Source: Diploscapter coronatus
Lineage: Eukaryota > Nematoda > Chromadorea > Rhabditida > Rhabditidae
Length of the DNA stretch: 64,000 bases
Assembly (NCBI GenBank): GCA_964036155.1
Contig: OZ038422.1
Coordinates: 17,569,201 to 17,633,200, forward strand
Reading direction: 5' to 3'
Of the stretch, positions 13,201 to 57,068 are shown piece after piece. Positions within the stretch are counted from its first letter, which is position 1. Each line of letters opens with the position of its first letter. Made by a program: the position numbers and the translations under genes. The notes beneath the pieces are model-generated. The model ran no database searches, was not told the DNA's origin, and worked only from the letters and a program-made list of their open reading frames with translations.

Positions 13201-16200
13201 CAGACCGAAATGCAGCAACAGGTGCAATTTGTGATACTAATTCATTATATTGTCGTTTTGATTCAAATAATTTAACTGGAAAAGGAGAGCCATGCTAAAT
13301 TGAAAATTTTTGAAATTCGAAGATGAATCAGAATTTTTAATTTCAAGTTTTTTCTGGAAAAAAGTTGTACATACTGTAGAGGTAAAAGAGAAAAACTAGC
13401 CTATTTTGCATAAGACGCACTATTAAATTTAAAAGGCACTTTATTTTGATAGCAGAATTCATTGGTGAACAATCAAGTAGACGGCTTTTGAAAAATTGCG
13501 AATTTGGTTAATTCGAATTCTAAGATATGTTGAAGTTGTAAAATTTGATATTTAAAGCCGAAGTCGAAAGGACTTCGTCTACCTGAAAGAATTGAAGTTT
13601 CGGGTTTAAATAAGTCTAAAGTGGAAACTTAACGCGGCTCGAGTTAAAATTATCCAGGACTACGATTTTAATTCGGAGAATACAAAATTACGGGGATTTC
13701 TATTAAAACCGATTTCGAACAATTTTAATTCTGACTTCTAAATGCTGAACATTTAAACTCCGATCTAATTTTTGAACATTGACAATTCCGAATACTTCTA
13801 GCTAAATCTTTAACTAGTTTTAGATCTGGCGTCTGCGTAAGCACGCGTCCATTTTGGTGTATGCTGGCAACAACGAAAATGAAATTGCAATAAGGGATCA
13901 TTGGTGGAGTGTTTCTAATTATTCAGGTCTGGAAGTTAACAAGCTGATTTAATTTTATTTAAAATATCTCTGCAGAAGCACAAGAAGTATCGGATTATGT
14001 GGCGCTCTACGCAGACACGATATCGCCAATCGTACGACAATCTGATCCATCTCGTCCGTTCCTTCTTTCAAGCCCGAGCAATGGAATACAGACGGAAATG
14101 TAAGCATTTATTGCATGCACTGAGATAAAAATAGTGCTAATACAAAAAATCCTGTTATCCAACCACCTTTTACCAATCCGGCTGAAATTTTTTAGCAATA
14201 CTTTCAGTTTTCGTAGATTGTAAATTCAATTATGTTTAAGAAAAACCTCCGAATTGGATTATAATGAGTTGGTAGATTTGTAAATAAAAAAAATTTAGGT
14301 ATTCGTATTATTTTTGGTCATCACTAGTTTTTTCTGAGAGATTTAAAAGAAAAAAAACTTGTCTTTATATTTATCCATGAAAGTAAATGCATAAATAAGG
14401 TATGAGTCAAAAACGAGGCATAATAATTTTCTTTTCAATTCTGATATCCATTGATGATGAATACGGAGAGACTGATAGCAATGATGAGAAAGATTCCAAC
14501 AGATCCGAACACCAGATTGGTGCGGCTATTTCGGAGCTAAAGGATTATTTTTACTTATGAAAAGTAGATAAATGAACTAACGATTTCCTCGAATTTCCCC
14601 TTTTTGCGATGCTCACTATGATCGATGTTTAGAGAATCATCTGATCCATGCTGAAAACATTTATTGACCCCTTCAATGAATCAGTAGTTTTTATTCAATT
14701 CATCATTTCAGAACAGTCAATTCAAAATCTAGTATCTTCTATTTTCTGCCAATGATTGAGGAATCTAAGGTCATCAAGTTCTCAAACAGTACGAAAGAGT
14801 GAGACGAGTAATCCCTTCCTGTCTCTTTTTTCTATCTTTTTCGATCTAGTTAAAATTAAAACTTATTTTCAAAAATCGTCCCTGTCAAATTTGTTTATAA
14901 GATAATTTTAAAAATCTAAATCCGAAACCTTTTTCTCGATTCTGATGATGGTGACGTTGGACTGTTGTTTGAGATAGAGAACGCTCATGATGAGGCAAAT
15001 TGTGCCTGGGACGAGCGAGAGAATGAATTCGGCAATCGGCCAGTACCAAATCTTCAAGAAGTGAATCGCCGCGATGCAGATAGTTGTCACTAGAAACGAA
15101 ACACTATCATTGATCTGGACTATGTGGGTTTGATCAGAAAGGGTGGATGAGTGTTAAAATTTAGGATTTAACTTTTTTATCTATCAGTCAGCCGCGTGCG
15201 AGAGATAACTCAATCATTTACCTGCCAAAAGGAAGCTAACAATTCCAATTATTCGGTGCGTCCAATTGAACAGAGGTCGAAGGCGATGGTTCGGTTTGCA
15301 TCTCAAAATTGATATTTATCGTCGTTCCAATCTTTGAAGAACAGACCAGGGATGATAAGACGGAGTTGAGTTTTAAAAAGTCAAAATCGGAATGCCCTTT
15401 CAACAACATTTTTAAAACTTTTCATGAGTGTGTGGAGGGGGTATATATATTTTTGAGCTCAATTTTTTCAAGCTAAATAAAAACTCGAAATTTGGAAACA
15501 AGCCTCGCATCGGAATTGGAATTTATCGCACTAAGTTTTGAAAATTTGCGATAGAATAGTCAATATTCACCAAATATAAGCAATGTTAGCATTTTGCTAA
15601 TTTCTAAACATTTTATAGCGATTTTAGTTTGATAATTAAAGATCTTTATAAATAAAAGTTATCAATTTGATCGATTTTTCACGAAAAATTTCGGAATCTA
15701 GATAGGAAAGACCTTCCCCTAGCATTTCAGATTTCGTAAGGAATCTATCCAAAACAGGACTTGAATCGTAGACCAGTCTCATCTGTGACTTAGGTATTCG
15801 AATAAATAGTTATCTAAAGCTCAGAGCTACATTTTCGAAATGCGTGATAGTTTTAGATCGCCTATTCGTAAGCGTAAGGTGGTCAGAACTGATCGAAATT
15901 TCGCCTAATTGCATAGTGTAGTTTAGTCAATACATCTGGTTCCAAATTCCATCTAATTGAATTAGGGTAAAAAAGTAAACTAGACAACAGTTTGGCAAAG
16001 ACAAAATGGCGAAATGGCAAACGTTTTCCTGGGTTTGACAAAACACTTCCTATCCTTACAGACCTTCTTTTGCTTTCGCGTTCTATCATTTCACCAATTT
16101 CAAGAAAAGAATTCTGTCATTTCGTATTTTCCAGGCTACCGATCAGAGAGAAATTGAAGGTGTGTTTCCAAAATTTTGTCCACCAATGTATCTCGTTTCA

Positions 16201-19200
16201 ACAAATTCGAGACTATAATTTGATGAAGTACCTGATCAGCGCGATAATTCCTTGAATGAAGCAAAGCGCGGACGAAATGACGCCAAGCAAGGTGTGGATT
16301 TTCGTCCAGAATTTACCAGCGGATCCTACAATAAGAAATTTATAGGAGGGGGATGTAAGTAATTTAGAAGTTTCGAACCTGGTCCTCTCCATTTCCAACC
16401 TTGAGAAATTGCAATGCATAACAAAGAAGCGCCTACGCAGACCATCGATGTGACCGTTAGAGCTCGATGAACCTAGAAAACATTTGGCAATTTGGGTAAT
16501 TCGTAGTTTCGTAGCTTCGTAACCCATGGTTAAAAGTATGAGAAAGGTAGGAAGATGTCTTTTCCCACAATATTTCGTAAGCTACGAAATATCCAGGTTG
16601 CTAGCACACATCTTTTGAATCTTAAAAGGTGAATAAAATTAATCACTTGGAACCAGGTCTGAGATCCTAAAAGTTTCTTCTGTCCAAATCGCTCAGATCG
16701 TAGAATTCGCACGAACAAGTATGCTGTTGGCACGAAACAGAGCCAGGCGAATACCATGAGAATGCCTAATTTTCTTTTGAGATATTTTAGCCAATAAAAT
16801 CATCTACAAACCATGAGCTTTATTCAGATTATGCCTAGTTTCGACGCTTAAACCTGCACCATCCATAACTTTTGCCTATTATGACCCGACTTTTCCAAAT
16901 CGATACCTAATGTCTAAAATGTCTGGAATTGAAGATCATTGTAAAGAAAAACTGGACAAGTGAAAAATTAATGTGAAAGAGAGAGGTAGTCAATGAACTC
17001 GATGAGAGATTACCAGATTAGAGGACCGATAGGAATCATGGAATCAGCGATAAGGATGGACAAGAGCTAAAAAGTAGCAAAAATCACGAATTATGGCGAA
17101 AATTTGGTAATAGTATGTTTTCTCATGCAAAATGGCAGGTTTCTTTCGACTGGTTTGTCTGCTAAAAGAGGGATGGGTCAGAGTCTGTTCAGAGAAATCG
17201 ACAATGACAAATGCAGAAGGTTAATCGATTGCACGTAGAAATAGCATTGCGATACAAAAACTGCATTATTATGACCAGCTAGATAGTGTAAAACTACAAG
17301 CGAAAACAATTATTAGAAAATTGCATTTAACAACGATATTTTAGGGAGGGTGGAGTTTCGTCGAAACCTGGTGACACTCATTTTGGAGACATTCACTTCT
17401 ACAATGACATCATCAATTTGTGGCTCGATTCTGTTTACAGCACTCCAAGATGCACGACAGAATTCGGAGTCCAGAGTGTGCCGTACAAGTAGATTCTTTA
17501 TAGATGCAAAATTCAAAACCATTTTTAGCTCAACATGGCTGAAATGGATTTCTTCAGATCAATTCTTCTACTATTCGGGAACGTTTAACAACCGGCAACA
17601 CAGTCCGGGAAAAGTGCTCTCCAATCTCGCCATGGTCTTTTCCCATCTTCCGGTACATAATCCTGTTCACAACAGAGCCATGCAAATTTCGATCTTAAAA
17701 CCCCGAAATTTCAGATTAATTTTATGCAAAATTCGAAGTTTCGATTCCGAAATAGACTATTTGCTAGAACAAATTTTGATTTCAATTCCGAAAATTTGAA
17801 ATTTAGATTTTGCACGGCCTCTTGTATTTGTCAACGTATGATCGACGTCGATGGCTATATTTGTCAACTGTTCTTTTTTATTTCTGTTTTTCCTGCATTT
17901 CCTACCAATTGACAAATACGGCTGTTGGCGTTGATCAGCTGTTAATTTAAAAAACCATTTTACAAAGTTCTATTTTATAAACCTTCGATTCTTATTATGA
18001 TTTCAGGTTCCTCCATCCTGTGCAAATTACACAAATGGCAATATCAGCAATTGCCAAGCTATAAACGGATCGCAATTTCTCAACCGTTTCGCCTATCTGT
18101 CACAGATCAATCAGGGAATTACTTACAAAGTGCAAACTGAGCACTACAGAAGGTATGAAACGAACCAGACTTAGGAAATATTTGAGTCAGACTAATAAAA
18201 TGTGAAGAATAGGTCGCAAGGCCATTTTGAATTAAGCCCTTACTAGATTTGAAAATAACTCAATCAGGAATGGTCAACATTCATTCTTAAATGTGAGGAG
18301 AATGACGATTCCTGTCAAGATTTTATTAGGATGGAAGTGATTCAGGGAGATATAATGTGAAAATGGTTAGGGAATTAATTTGTGTTGGTTGCTTCAAGCT
18401 TAGCGGATAATCAGGCAAATTAGCTGGTCGATGGAATCCCATACCAATTTACTATCCTCAAACTTGAGTAATTAAACTAATAAATCGGCGAATCATAAAA
18501 ATAAAAATAAAAAGTAAAGTTGAAGATTTGAAGAACGGTTGAGAGGGATAAATGATTTCTCAACCATTTCGCTAGCGATGGCAATGTTTTGATAAGAGAG
18601 AATAGGTTTAGGGAAAATGAATTAAAACATTTCACTTTCGTGTTTGCGCAGGCTTTTACAAAATAAATAATCTCTGAAATAATAATAAAATCTCGGTTAG
18701 GTCGCAGGTTTGCGACATCATGAATTCAGGACGAAGATAGGTTTAAATACGAGGTTAAAACAAGACGAACAATTGTGAGAAATTGCGATCAGATTGAGGG
18801 TGGATTGAAGATGTCGCTCAAATCTTATTAAATTTAGAGAAGAAAACTATTTTGAAGGCATTTTAGTAATATTCCTATATCATTGCAAAACTTTCACATA
18901 TTGGTTTCACAATCGTGTTCGAGGATATTGCATCTTAGAGAAAAAGAGAAAGGTCAGCGCGGACGTCATTTTTGAGAGATATGAGCGAAAAGGAGTTCAA
19001 TTTTCGAAATCCGAACGAGAACGAAAAGGTCAATAAATACGCAAGAGGTCTTAACTTGATTTCAGTAGGTAAATTAGAGACGAACAGTAATGGATTTTTT
19101 GTTTTATGAAAACGAAAGCAAACAGAAGAGATTTTCTAAAACTTGCGGAGGCGAAAACGAAAAGTTCAACCTAAGTGTTGCGAAAATAGAAACGGAACCG

Positions 19201-21039
19201 GGGTCGTAGAAAAATATGCGAAAGCGGAAATTCCCACTCGTCCCTAACGAGAATTATGGCCTGTAAATCTGATTGATCACTAAATCTTTGCAGTCAGACG
19301 CAATTTAACTTCAGATTCCGAAATTTGACGAACGACAAAGGAGAAGGCCACACGATGTGTTCACTCTATTGGCAGTTGAACGATGTCTGGGCAGCCACAA
19401 CTTGGTCATCGATCGATTTCGAACTGAAATGGAAAGCAGCTCATTATGAAGCCAGACGATTTTTCGACAATCTTATCGTCGTTCTGGTAAACCGCCTTTC
19501 CACTTCAAGTTTTCGTTGTCAATTCTCCATTTTAGTTCGTTAATGGACATGATTTGGGCGTGACAGTAGTGAACGATGGAGTGAGCCAGCTTAAAAATTC
19601 CAAGATTGTCGTAAATCAGTACGCATGGAGCAAAGGGTTCGAGCCAGTCTACAACGAAAATCAAACAATGGATATTTCCGCATTATCTGCTCAAAATGTC
19701 AACTTCAACGGGTCAGTCTATATTTTGGCGAAATCAAAAGAAATGAAAATTTTATTTGAAAGTCTTCAAAATTCATGTTCTTCCACTCCTTTTTGAATAG
19801 AGCCCGAAAATTCGAAGATAAAAAATCCCCGAAAAATGATAAACTACATAGGCATAGCGAGTCATGTCTATTGAAATGCGTTTTCCTTTTCAAAAGATTT
19901 TCCCGAATTTTCAGATTCAACAACAAGTTGTCAGATGGAATAAATGATTATCTCTTCGAATCGTACATTGAAGACGATCAAGGCAATCAGATCAGTCAGA
20001 GAAACTACCTCTATCCAGACGAATTCTACAGGGTAAGATTATTTCAAATCTGGGAATTTTCAATTTGTTGAAGAAATTAGATTAATCCACTCAAAAATTT
20101 GTGCTCTCTCAAATGCGCCTATTTTTGTCCCGAAACTTCACAAGACCTTGAAAAGGTTCCTGTTAATCCAGAAAATTTCAAATCTATTTTATGTCGCGAA
20201 AAAATTAATTGACGAATTTTTAAAACTTCAATTTCAAAAAAAAAAAAACTAATCAAAGATGGCGATCTCTTTTTGGTAGTTTGGCATAAGATTGATGACT
20301 AACTAAGAAATGTCCTATCACGAAACTATTGCTAAAATGAGTCAAAACCATAGCGAAGTCCAGCTTTAGACGAAGAAAACAAATAAGTTCGAATAAGAAT
20401 AAGAAATTTAGCTTCGGTCGGAATTAAAAAAGGCAGAAAAGTCGAATTAATGCATTGTATGACACCTTCTCCTTGATTCAAAACTGATTTTCGACAAAAG
20501 AACGCTAAATTTCTCACTTGAATAAGATGTACACACACTTCACTTTGGAAAGTGCGTGATCATAAGAGAAACCACTCAATAATCATTGTGATGGACTCTT
20601 GACATGCGATTTTTTTTCTCAAAAGTGATCAAATTAAGAAGAGAAATTCGCTTTATACAATGAGCTGATTCGTAATTTTTAAACCAAAATAATGAGAAGG
20701 ATGGTCAAAACTCATTACTAGATGCCAAGAAATAGAACGACTCCATAGAATACTGAATGTATAATGTAAACAGTTTAGGTGGACATCAAAAATTTGGGAG
20801 ACGTGTCGGTTGAAAGCGTATCGAGTTCCGATGGCTCGAGCTACAGCATCCAGATAACCTCCACCGGACTTTCTCCCTTCACTTGGATCGACCTACGGAG
20901 CCCCTATCTTGGCTGGTTCTCCGACAATGCATTTACAATGACAACTTCATCCAAAACCGTCACTCTCAATCTAATCCACCCTCAACATTTGACGAAGGAC
21001 GATTTTATCGTCTGCAATGTGAAGAATTGTGGATTGTAG
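10253..21039 (+). CDS. Beta-mannosidase (glycoside hydrolase family 2), complete, secreted or lysosomal
   Basis: Nineteen exons give a 902-residue protein, near the usual family length. Exons: 10253-10397, 10772-10923, 11119-11319, 11375-11451, 11495-11628, 12032-12280, 12328-12450, 12597-12686, 12735-12826, 13144-13221, 13824-13926, 13976-14099, 17345-17488, 17529-17652, 18007-18152, 19315-19486, 19536-19711, 19915-20032, 20779-21039. It removes terminal beta-linked mannose during glycoprotein breakdown. An N-terminal hydrophobic signal peptide (about residues 1-25) is followed by family blocks: [41 protein letters not shown]. The acid/base Glu is in GNNE (about residue 465) and the nucleophile Glu in TEFG (about 562). 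Introns 1 and 6 need GC donors (10398, 12281) to keep frame and length; intron 12 (14100-17344) hosts an antisense gene. AATAAA lies at 21071. Confidence 0.95.
14435..16866 (-). CDS. Cytochrome b561-domain membrane protein nested antisense in beta-mannosidase intron 12
   Basis: Eight exons on the minus strand (16866-16812, 16765-16647, 16472-16379, 16325-16232, 15301-15222, 15089-14929, 14650-14582, 14536-14435) join in phase to a 257-residue protein ending in TGA. It carries the six-helix b561 core of the FRRS1 (ferric-chelate reductase 1-like) type: [11 protein letters not shown] opens helix 1. Likely heme-ligand His residues lie in VHRAL (about 60), KIHTLLG (100), NWTHRIIG (136) and AAIHFL (157). 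A polar cytosolic stretch and a final hydrophobic segment complete the C-terminus. Such proteins pass electrons across membranes to iron or monodehydroascorbate. No DOMON domain is visible. The N-terminus is the least certain part: the ATG at 16866 follows an in-frame TAG, and an upstream AG at 16923 could accept a leader or a missed exon. The whole gene lies inside one intron of the opposite-strand gene. Confidence 0.82.
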
Positions 21040-21389
21040 AGAATGATTCGCGTTAATTTATTCAAAGTCTAATAAAGTTTCAATTGAATTTGCGCAAGTG
21101 TACTACCTTAGCACGACGTATCAAAAGTTAGAATACGGGCATTGAAATTATTACAATTAAAAACGAAACCAAAAATATAATAAAGGTAATTATGACATCA
21201 TCAAAAGAATATTTCTCTGGAAATTTAGATTTTATCGACAAGTGTCCATGTAAGCGAAATATCGTTTCCCTATAAAGAGCAACAACCAATTTTCAACAAC
21301 CACTAATAACACCTACCATAAAGAATTGTGCCTTCTCTAGATTGTTCATCTTCTGCATTTATTATTTGCAGCGATTCGATTGTACTACG
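21040..21389. other. Short intergenic region with beta-mannosidase polyadenylation signal
   Basis: AATAAA occurs at 21071-21076, 32 nt after the beta-mannosidase stop, and is the likely cleavage signal. A TTTGCAG acceptor-like site ends at 21371, 18 nt before the F-box start codon. With only 350 bp between stop and next ATG, the two genes could be co-transcribed and resolved by trans-splicing, though nothing here proves it. Confidence 0.5.
21071..21076 (+). terminator. Polyadenylation signal, beta-mannosidase
   Basis: Canonical AATAAA lies 32 nt after the TAG stop codon. Confidence 0.6.
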
Positions 21390-23755
21390 ATGCTTCGCAA
21401 TTGGCCCGTTGAGCTTATTCTAATGACTATGGACTATTTATCCTTCGATGACGTTGAACAATTGGCATACACGAACAGGCGAATGATGCGTATCATTCAG
21501 AGGCATATTTCCATAGCACTCGATCCGAAAATGATCATTGATTATGCTAGTATTTATCCTACTCAAAAAGAGGTGAGACAACGTTATTTTAGAGGCAGCA
21601 ACTATCTTTCTTGCTACCTAATATTAAATATTTTAACATTTATTCTATTTATTTTAGGATGAATATAAGATGTCAGTGACTATTCGTGTTCCTGGCAAGT
21701 CATCTCTAGTGGATCATAAATCGATCGATATCGATATTCAATTGGCAGTACGAAACTTCACAGAGAGAAAGGCGCTTCTGAGTGAAGATATAAGATATTG
21801 CAAAATGTTTCGCAAATATTATCATACTTGTAAGTTATAAAGTTATAGCTGGAGGATGGACTAGTCATCGTAGCCTTATGGCAGAAATTATTGCATCGTT
21901 TCAAATTCGATACACCATAATTTTGGTGTTATGTCGATTATTAATTTTCCCGCTTTTGAAGTTGAGAATCCAATTACTTGTATTCTAGGAATGAGTTTTA
22001 TTAATGCAAGACAGACATCTTTCATAAAGTGATTTAGGTATGACACTCCACAAGTTTGGCAAAACTCCAGATTCTTGGCATAAATATAGTGCTATATCGC
22101 GAAGAATGTTACTAAATGATGACTATAAAACGCCAACTCTGGAGCTTCACTGGTTACTTTCCAGAATACGAATAAAAGATTTACAGATGGTAAGTAATAT
22201 GTCGATATTTTATTTTTTAATTAGTAAATTTAGTTCCGTTTCAATCGAAAGCAATTTTGGCGAGTTTGTCAGTCATTGGACGGTATTCGAGGCACGATTG
22301 TTAGGAAATCCTTATATTTTGATAAAGGCGAAAATATATTCGAATCAATTGACGAACACAGAATAAGGAACTCGATGTTTCTACAAAACGGTTAGTTAGT
22401 TACTCTCGTTTGTTTGCGAAATTTTGATTCGTTTGATAAAGGATGAATATCCAATGTTCATTTCGTCGCGTCCCTGATTTAAAAATGAATACCAACGTCA
22501 TAGATAATAGAGTAGTTACGATCAATCATGAATACGTAAAAAATATATCGAGAAATGAAAAATAACCAAGTCATTCTGAGTTTCGGAGGATTCATGCTAC
22601 AATTGAGATAGTATGAAAAATAGCGCAGAAGGAACTAAATGCTAGAAGCATTCTTTTCCGGTATTCTCGGCTGTAGCATAAGATTTGTAGAACCCAAATA
22701 GACTAGTTATTTCCGAAACTTTAATAGCTAATTTAGGTGTGAAACATTGTGATATGGAAACAAATGTAATTTCTCCTAGACTGTTGACTATGCCACAATT
22801 TCGCAACACGGTATTGTTTAGAAAGTCTAATGAGTGATGGATAATGAGAACAGATTATTTTCGTATCCAGTTTTGCTATAACGCGTTATTTCTTATCGTT
22901 CATTCGGTTTAAGAACGACTTTGGAGCAATGTCGTAGGTTTCACGGTATAAGAGAAAGAACATGAAAGAATCAAGGTAGTGCAAACAGCTAGAATACAGC
23001 TCACTGGATTTCTTTTATGTCTCAGCTTTTAACCTGAAGGTTGCAAATAGATACAAAGTTGTTCTCAAACCTAATGAACGATATTAGTCTAAAGTAAATG
23101 ACTGTGTATTAGCATTGACATTCTTTTATTTCTTCCTCTCCCATCGACTTCATTGATAAATTGAATAGCGTTTGAAATATAGTGGCGATCAAAAGTATGG
23201 AGCCAAATATCAAGTTGGTGATATGTCTGGTTGATCCACTTATGCTGAACCGACCAGGCTGAAAATCGGTCTACTTTCATGATATGAATACCTCACTATG
23301 TGTACCAATTTTCAGCCTGATCAGTTCAGCATAAGTGGGTCAATCAAACATATTGCCAATTTCATATTTGGCTCCATACTTCTGACCGCCACTGTATCGC
23401 CAAATTAATTACATATAATTTTAGATATGGACACTTTGTAATCTTACTGCAACACAATACGAATGGCTATTTATATTGAATATAGGACGTATGTATGGTT
23501 GTCGAGGATCGATGTCAATTTATAATTTCCTCTTCAACATGTTCGAAAGAGTTAGTTGATGTTTGAATAATGGAAATAATCTTATTTGGTGTTTAGATCA
23601 CTGGTTTATCAAACGTAAACATTTACTTTCGATCTTTCTTTAACATGCAAAACATTGATGGAGTGTTCGGGTGGGATGTAACCGAACGATTGCTTACCGA
23701 ATTTAATGTTCAGAACTGGAAAGTAACATCCAGAACGTCATCGTCTAGGGGGTAA
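21390..23755 (+). CDS. F-box domain protein
   Basis: Seven exons join in phase to a 340-residue protein: 21390-21572, 21658-21829, 22038-22189, 22234-22390, 22737-22810, 23425-23550, 23597-23755 (stop TAA). Residues 1-35 form a clear F-box beginning MLRNWPVELILMTMDYLSF, with conserved Trp-Pro, hydrophobic spacing and DYLSFDD. F-box proteins dock substrates to the Skp1-cullin ubiquitin ligase through this motif. The remaining 300 residues are weakly conserved and presumably bind targets, as in the large nematode F-box families. Exons are AT-rich compared with the neighbouring dynein gene, as expected for a fast-evolving family. A palindromic MITE sits in intron 6. The ATG chosen begins the F-box directly, just after a likely acceptor at 21371. 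Middle exons rest on phase and open frame rather than on recognisable homology. Confidence 0.7.
23180..23394. mobile_element. Palindromic MITE (Tc1/mariner-type ends) in F-box intron 6
   Basis: Two arms of about 90 bp are inverted copies of each other (left from 23180, right ending 23394) with a loop of about 30 bp. The ends read TAGTGGCGATCAAAAGTATGG on the left and, inverted, CAGTGGCGGTCAGAAGTATGG on the right, flanked by TA on both sides. TA duplication and CAGTGGCG-like termini are typical of Tc1/mariner-derived miniature elements. There is no transposase. The antisense 63-codon open frame in this region is just the left arm and flank. Confidence 0.85.
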
Positions 23756-23774
23756 CTTATTTCACCAATACTTA

Positions 23775-23920
23775 TGAGTTCATTATCGAGAAAGACTCGT
23801 AAATGAACAATTCTACTGACATTTGTCATTAGCGCAGGCGCTTTGGCCATGGGTTAGCATCTTCACCATACTCGCATTTACGAGTCCTTCTCGATAATCG
23901 TTCAATGGAACTCTGTAGAA
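23775..23920. repeat. Imperfect inverted repeat downstream of the F-box gene
   Basis: The left arm contains ATTATCGAGAAAGACTCGTA and the right arm contains its near-complement (about 23874-23920), separated by roughly 60 bp. The arms share one mismatch over about 24 bp, with weaker pairing outward (GAGTTC with GAACTC). This may be a decayed foldback element; no target-site duplication is clear. Confidence 0.5.
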
Positions 23921-25282
23921 AGGCGTGTCACAACAGTTCTTAGTAAAATCACTATTCAATTGCGAGAAGCAGGAGTGCACGAATTTTGATTTCGAAGAAT
24001 TTTTGGCAGCTTCGACTTTGAAAACTTTAAAATCAGAATTTCGTGCAGTCCTGATGAGGAGTCTTTTCTAAAAATCTTCATCTTTTCGTTGAATAGTTGT
24101 TATGAAATTAGAGGGTGTTCAATATTATTTTCGCACGAATAACAGGGTAGGACCAGTCATATTGAACGGACCAATTTAATGAAATTTGGAATTGACCGGC
24201 CTAATGCATATAACGAGTTACTACCCATGATATTCGTTAGATAATAATTATTGTCCACTCTTTTATCTCATTTCAAGAAAAATAAGTGAGAGTATCTACA
24301 GAGTGAAAAATTATAAAGACCTAGAAATTCAAATTTTAGGTATGAAATTAGGACGATAGAACGAAACATCTACTTGGCTATTGATCACGATAATAGCATA
24401 GACTATTTTAATCTTAATCTTCACATTTTAAAAAGATATTAATGTCGCTGATTTATCTCTTATTTCCAGCGAAGTGAACCTTCTGAGGAAATTTACCGAA
24501 TTTGGAAAATTCTCTTGAAAAGATTCACTTCTGTTCTCATAAACCTTTAAAAATTATAAATTCTTACAAATTTTCCTTCATTCGGCTCAAGGAACACTTC
24601 GCGCATTGTCGATAAAATTGACTTGTTTTTAGAGAAGGCAGGCTTTCTTCACTATTCTTTTCTTTAACTCTCTTGCCTGCCTTGCTCTTTATCTCTCCTA
24701 TGACATTGCAGTCGTGTATTGCCGAATTTTCATTTTGATTGTTTTTTTTCGTTTTTATCAGTTCAATAAACGTTTGTAGAGAAATCTACTATTGTTTATC
24801 TCTCAACAGGCTAACAGAATCCAACTCCCAATCTAACAATATTCATCTCTCTTTGTTCTTGGATTTCCACTCTGGTGAAGTATCTGCAGAAAGCTGTAAG
24901 TTCCCTTACATTTTGTTTTTGGAATCTAATTTGAAATGAGCAAAAAAATTGCATACATAGCATTTGCGGAGCCTACCTGTTAGGCTTGCTGTCGTATTTT
25001 TTCCTAGTTAAATTTACCTGGCTGGTCAATTATCAAAGATCACAAGTTCGTTCTAATCACTATCAAAAGAGTGATTGTCTCTAGTACGGCTTTCCCTAAC
25101 TTTACAATGACCTCCTCTTCCTTCCCACTTCCTCTTTCCTCTGCGCTCTATTTGCTCTGTCCACTCTGCCTATTCTCTTTTTTCTGCATTTCAAATTTCT
25201 TCTGACTCATTTCCCGTTCCGATCATCGATTGTTTCATTCGATTTATTATTTTTTCTTTCACATTTAAATGATTTCTCTTTC

Positions 25283-25284
25283 AG
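25283..25284 (+). promoter_or_regulatory. Candidate trans-splice or 5'UTR acceptor for dynein heavy chain
   Basis: TTTCTCTTTCAG, a strong nematode-type acceptor preceded by a long pyrimidine-rich region, lies 78 nt before the dynein ATG. No coding exon precedes it in frame, so it most likely receives a spliced leader or ends a non-coding 5'UTR intron. Confidence 0.5.
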
Positions 25285-25362
25285 AGTTCAAATTTGGAAC
25301 TACCAAACTATCAGCAAGCAACTAACAGACAAACAGCAGCAAGGCATAAAGACGCACAGAGG

Positions 25363-57068
<31,706 letters not shown>

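Larger units (their letters stand above)
23756..25362. other. Intergenic region between the F-box and dynein genes
   Basis: This 1.6 kb region holds the F-box 3' end and the dynein promoter. It contains an imperfect inverted repeat at 23775-23920 and a second small inverted repeat around AAGGCAGGC/GCCTGCCTT near 24640-24690. From 25090 it becomes strongly pyrimidine-rich, leading into the acceptor at 25284. A 66-codon open frame at 24739-24939 has no support from homology or codon use. No conserved exon was recognised. Confidence 0.5.

Noticed and set aside
21851..21935. Open segment after F-box exon 2 (acceptor TTATAG)
   Set aside because: It would need a 19-nt intron from the GTAAGT donor; joining exon 2 to 22038 is in phase without it. 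Could be an alternative exon but unsupported.
24739..24939. 66-codon open frame upstream of dynein
   Set aside because: No homology recognised and it lies in a low-complexity pyrimidine-rich promoter region.
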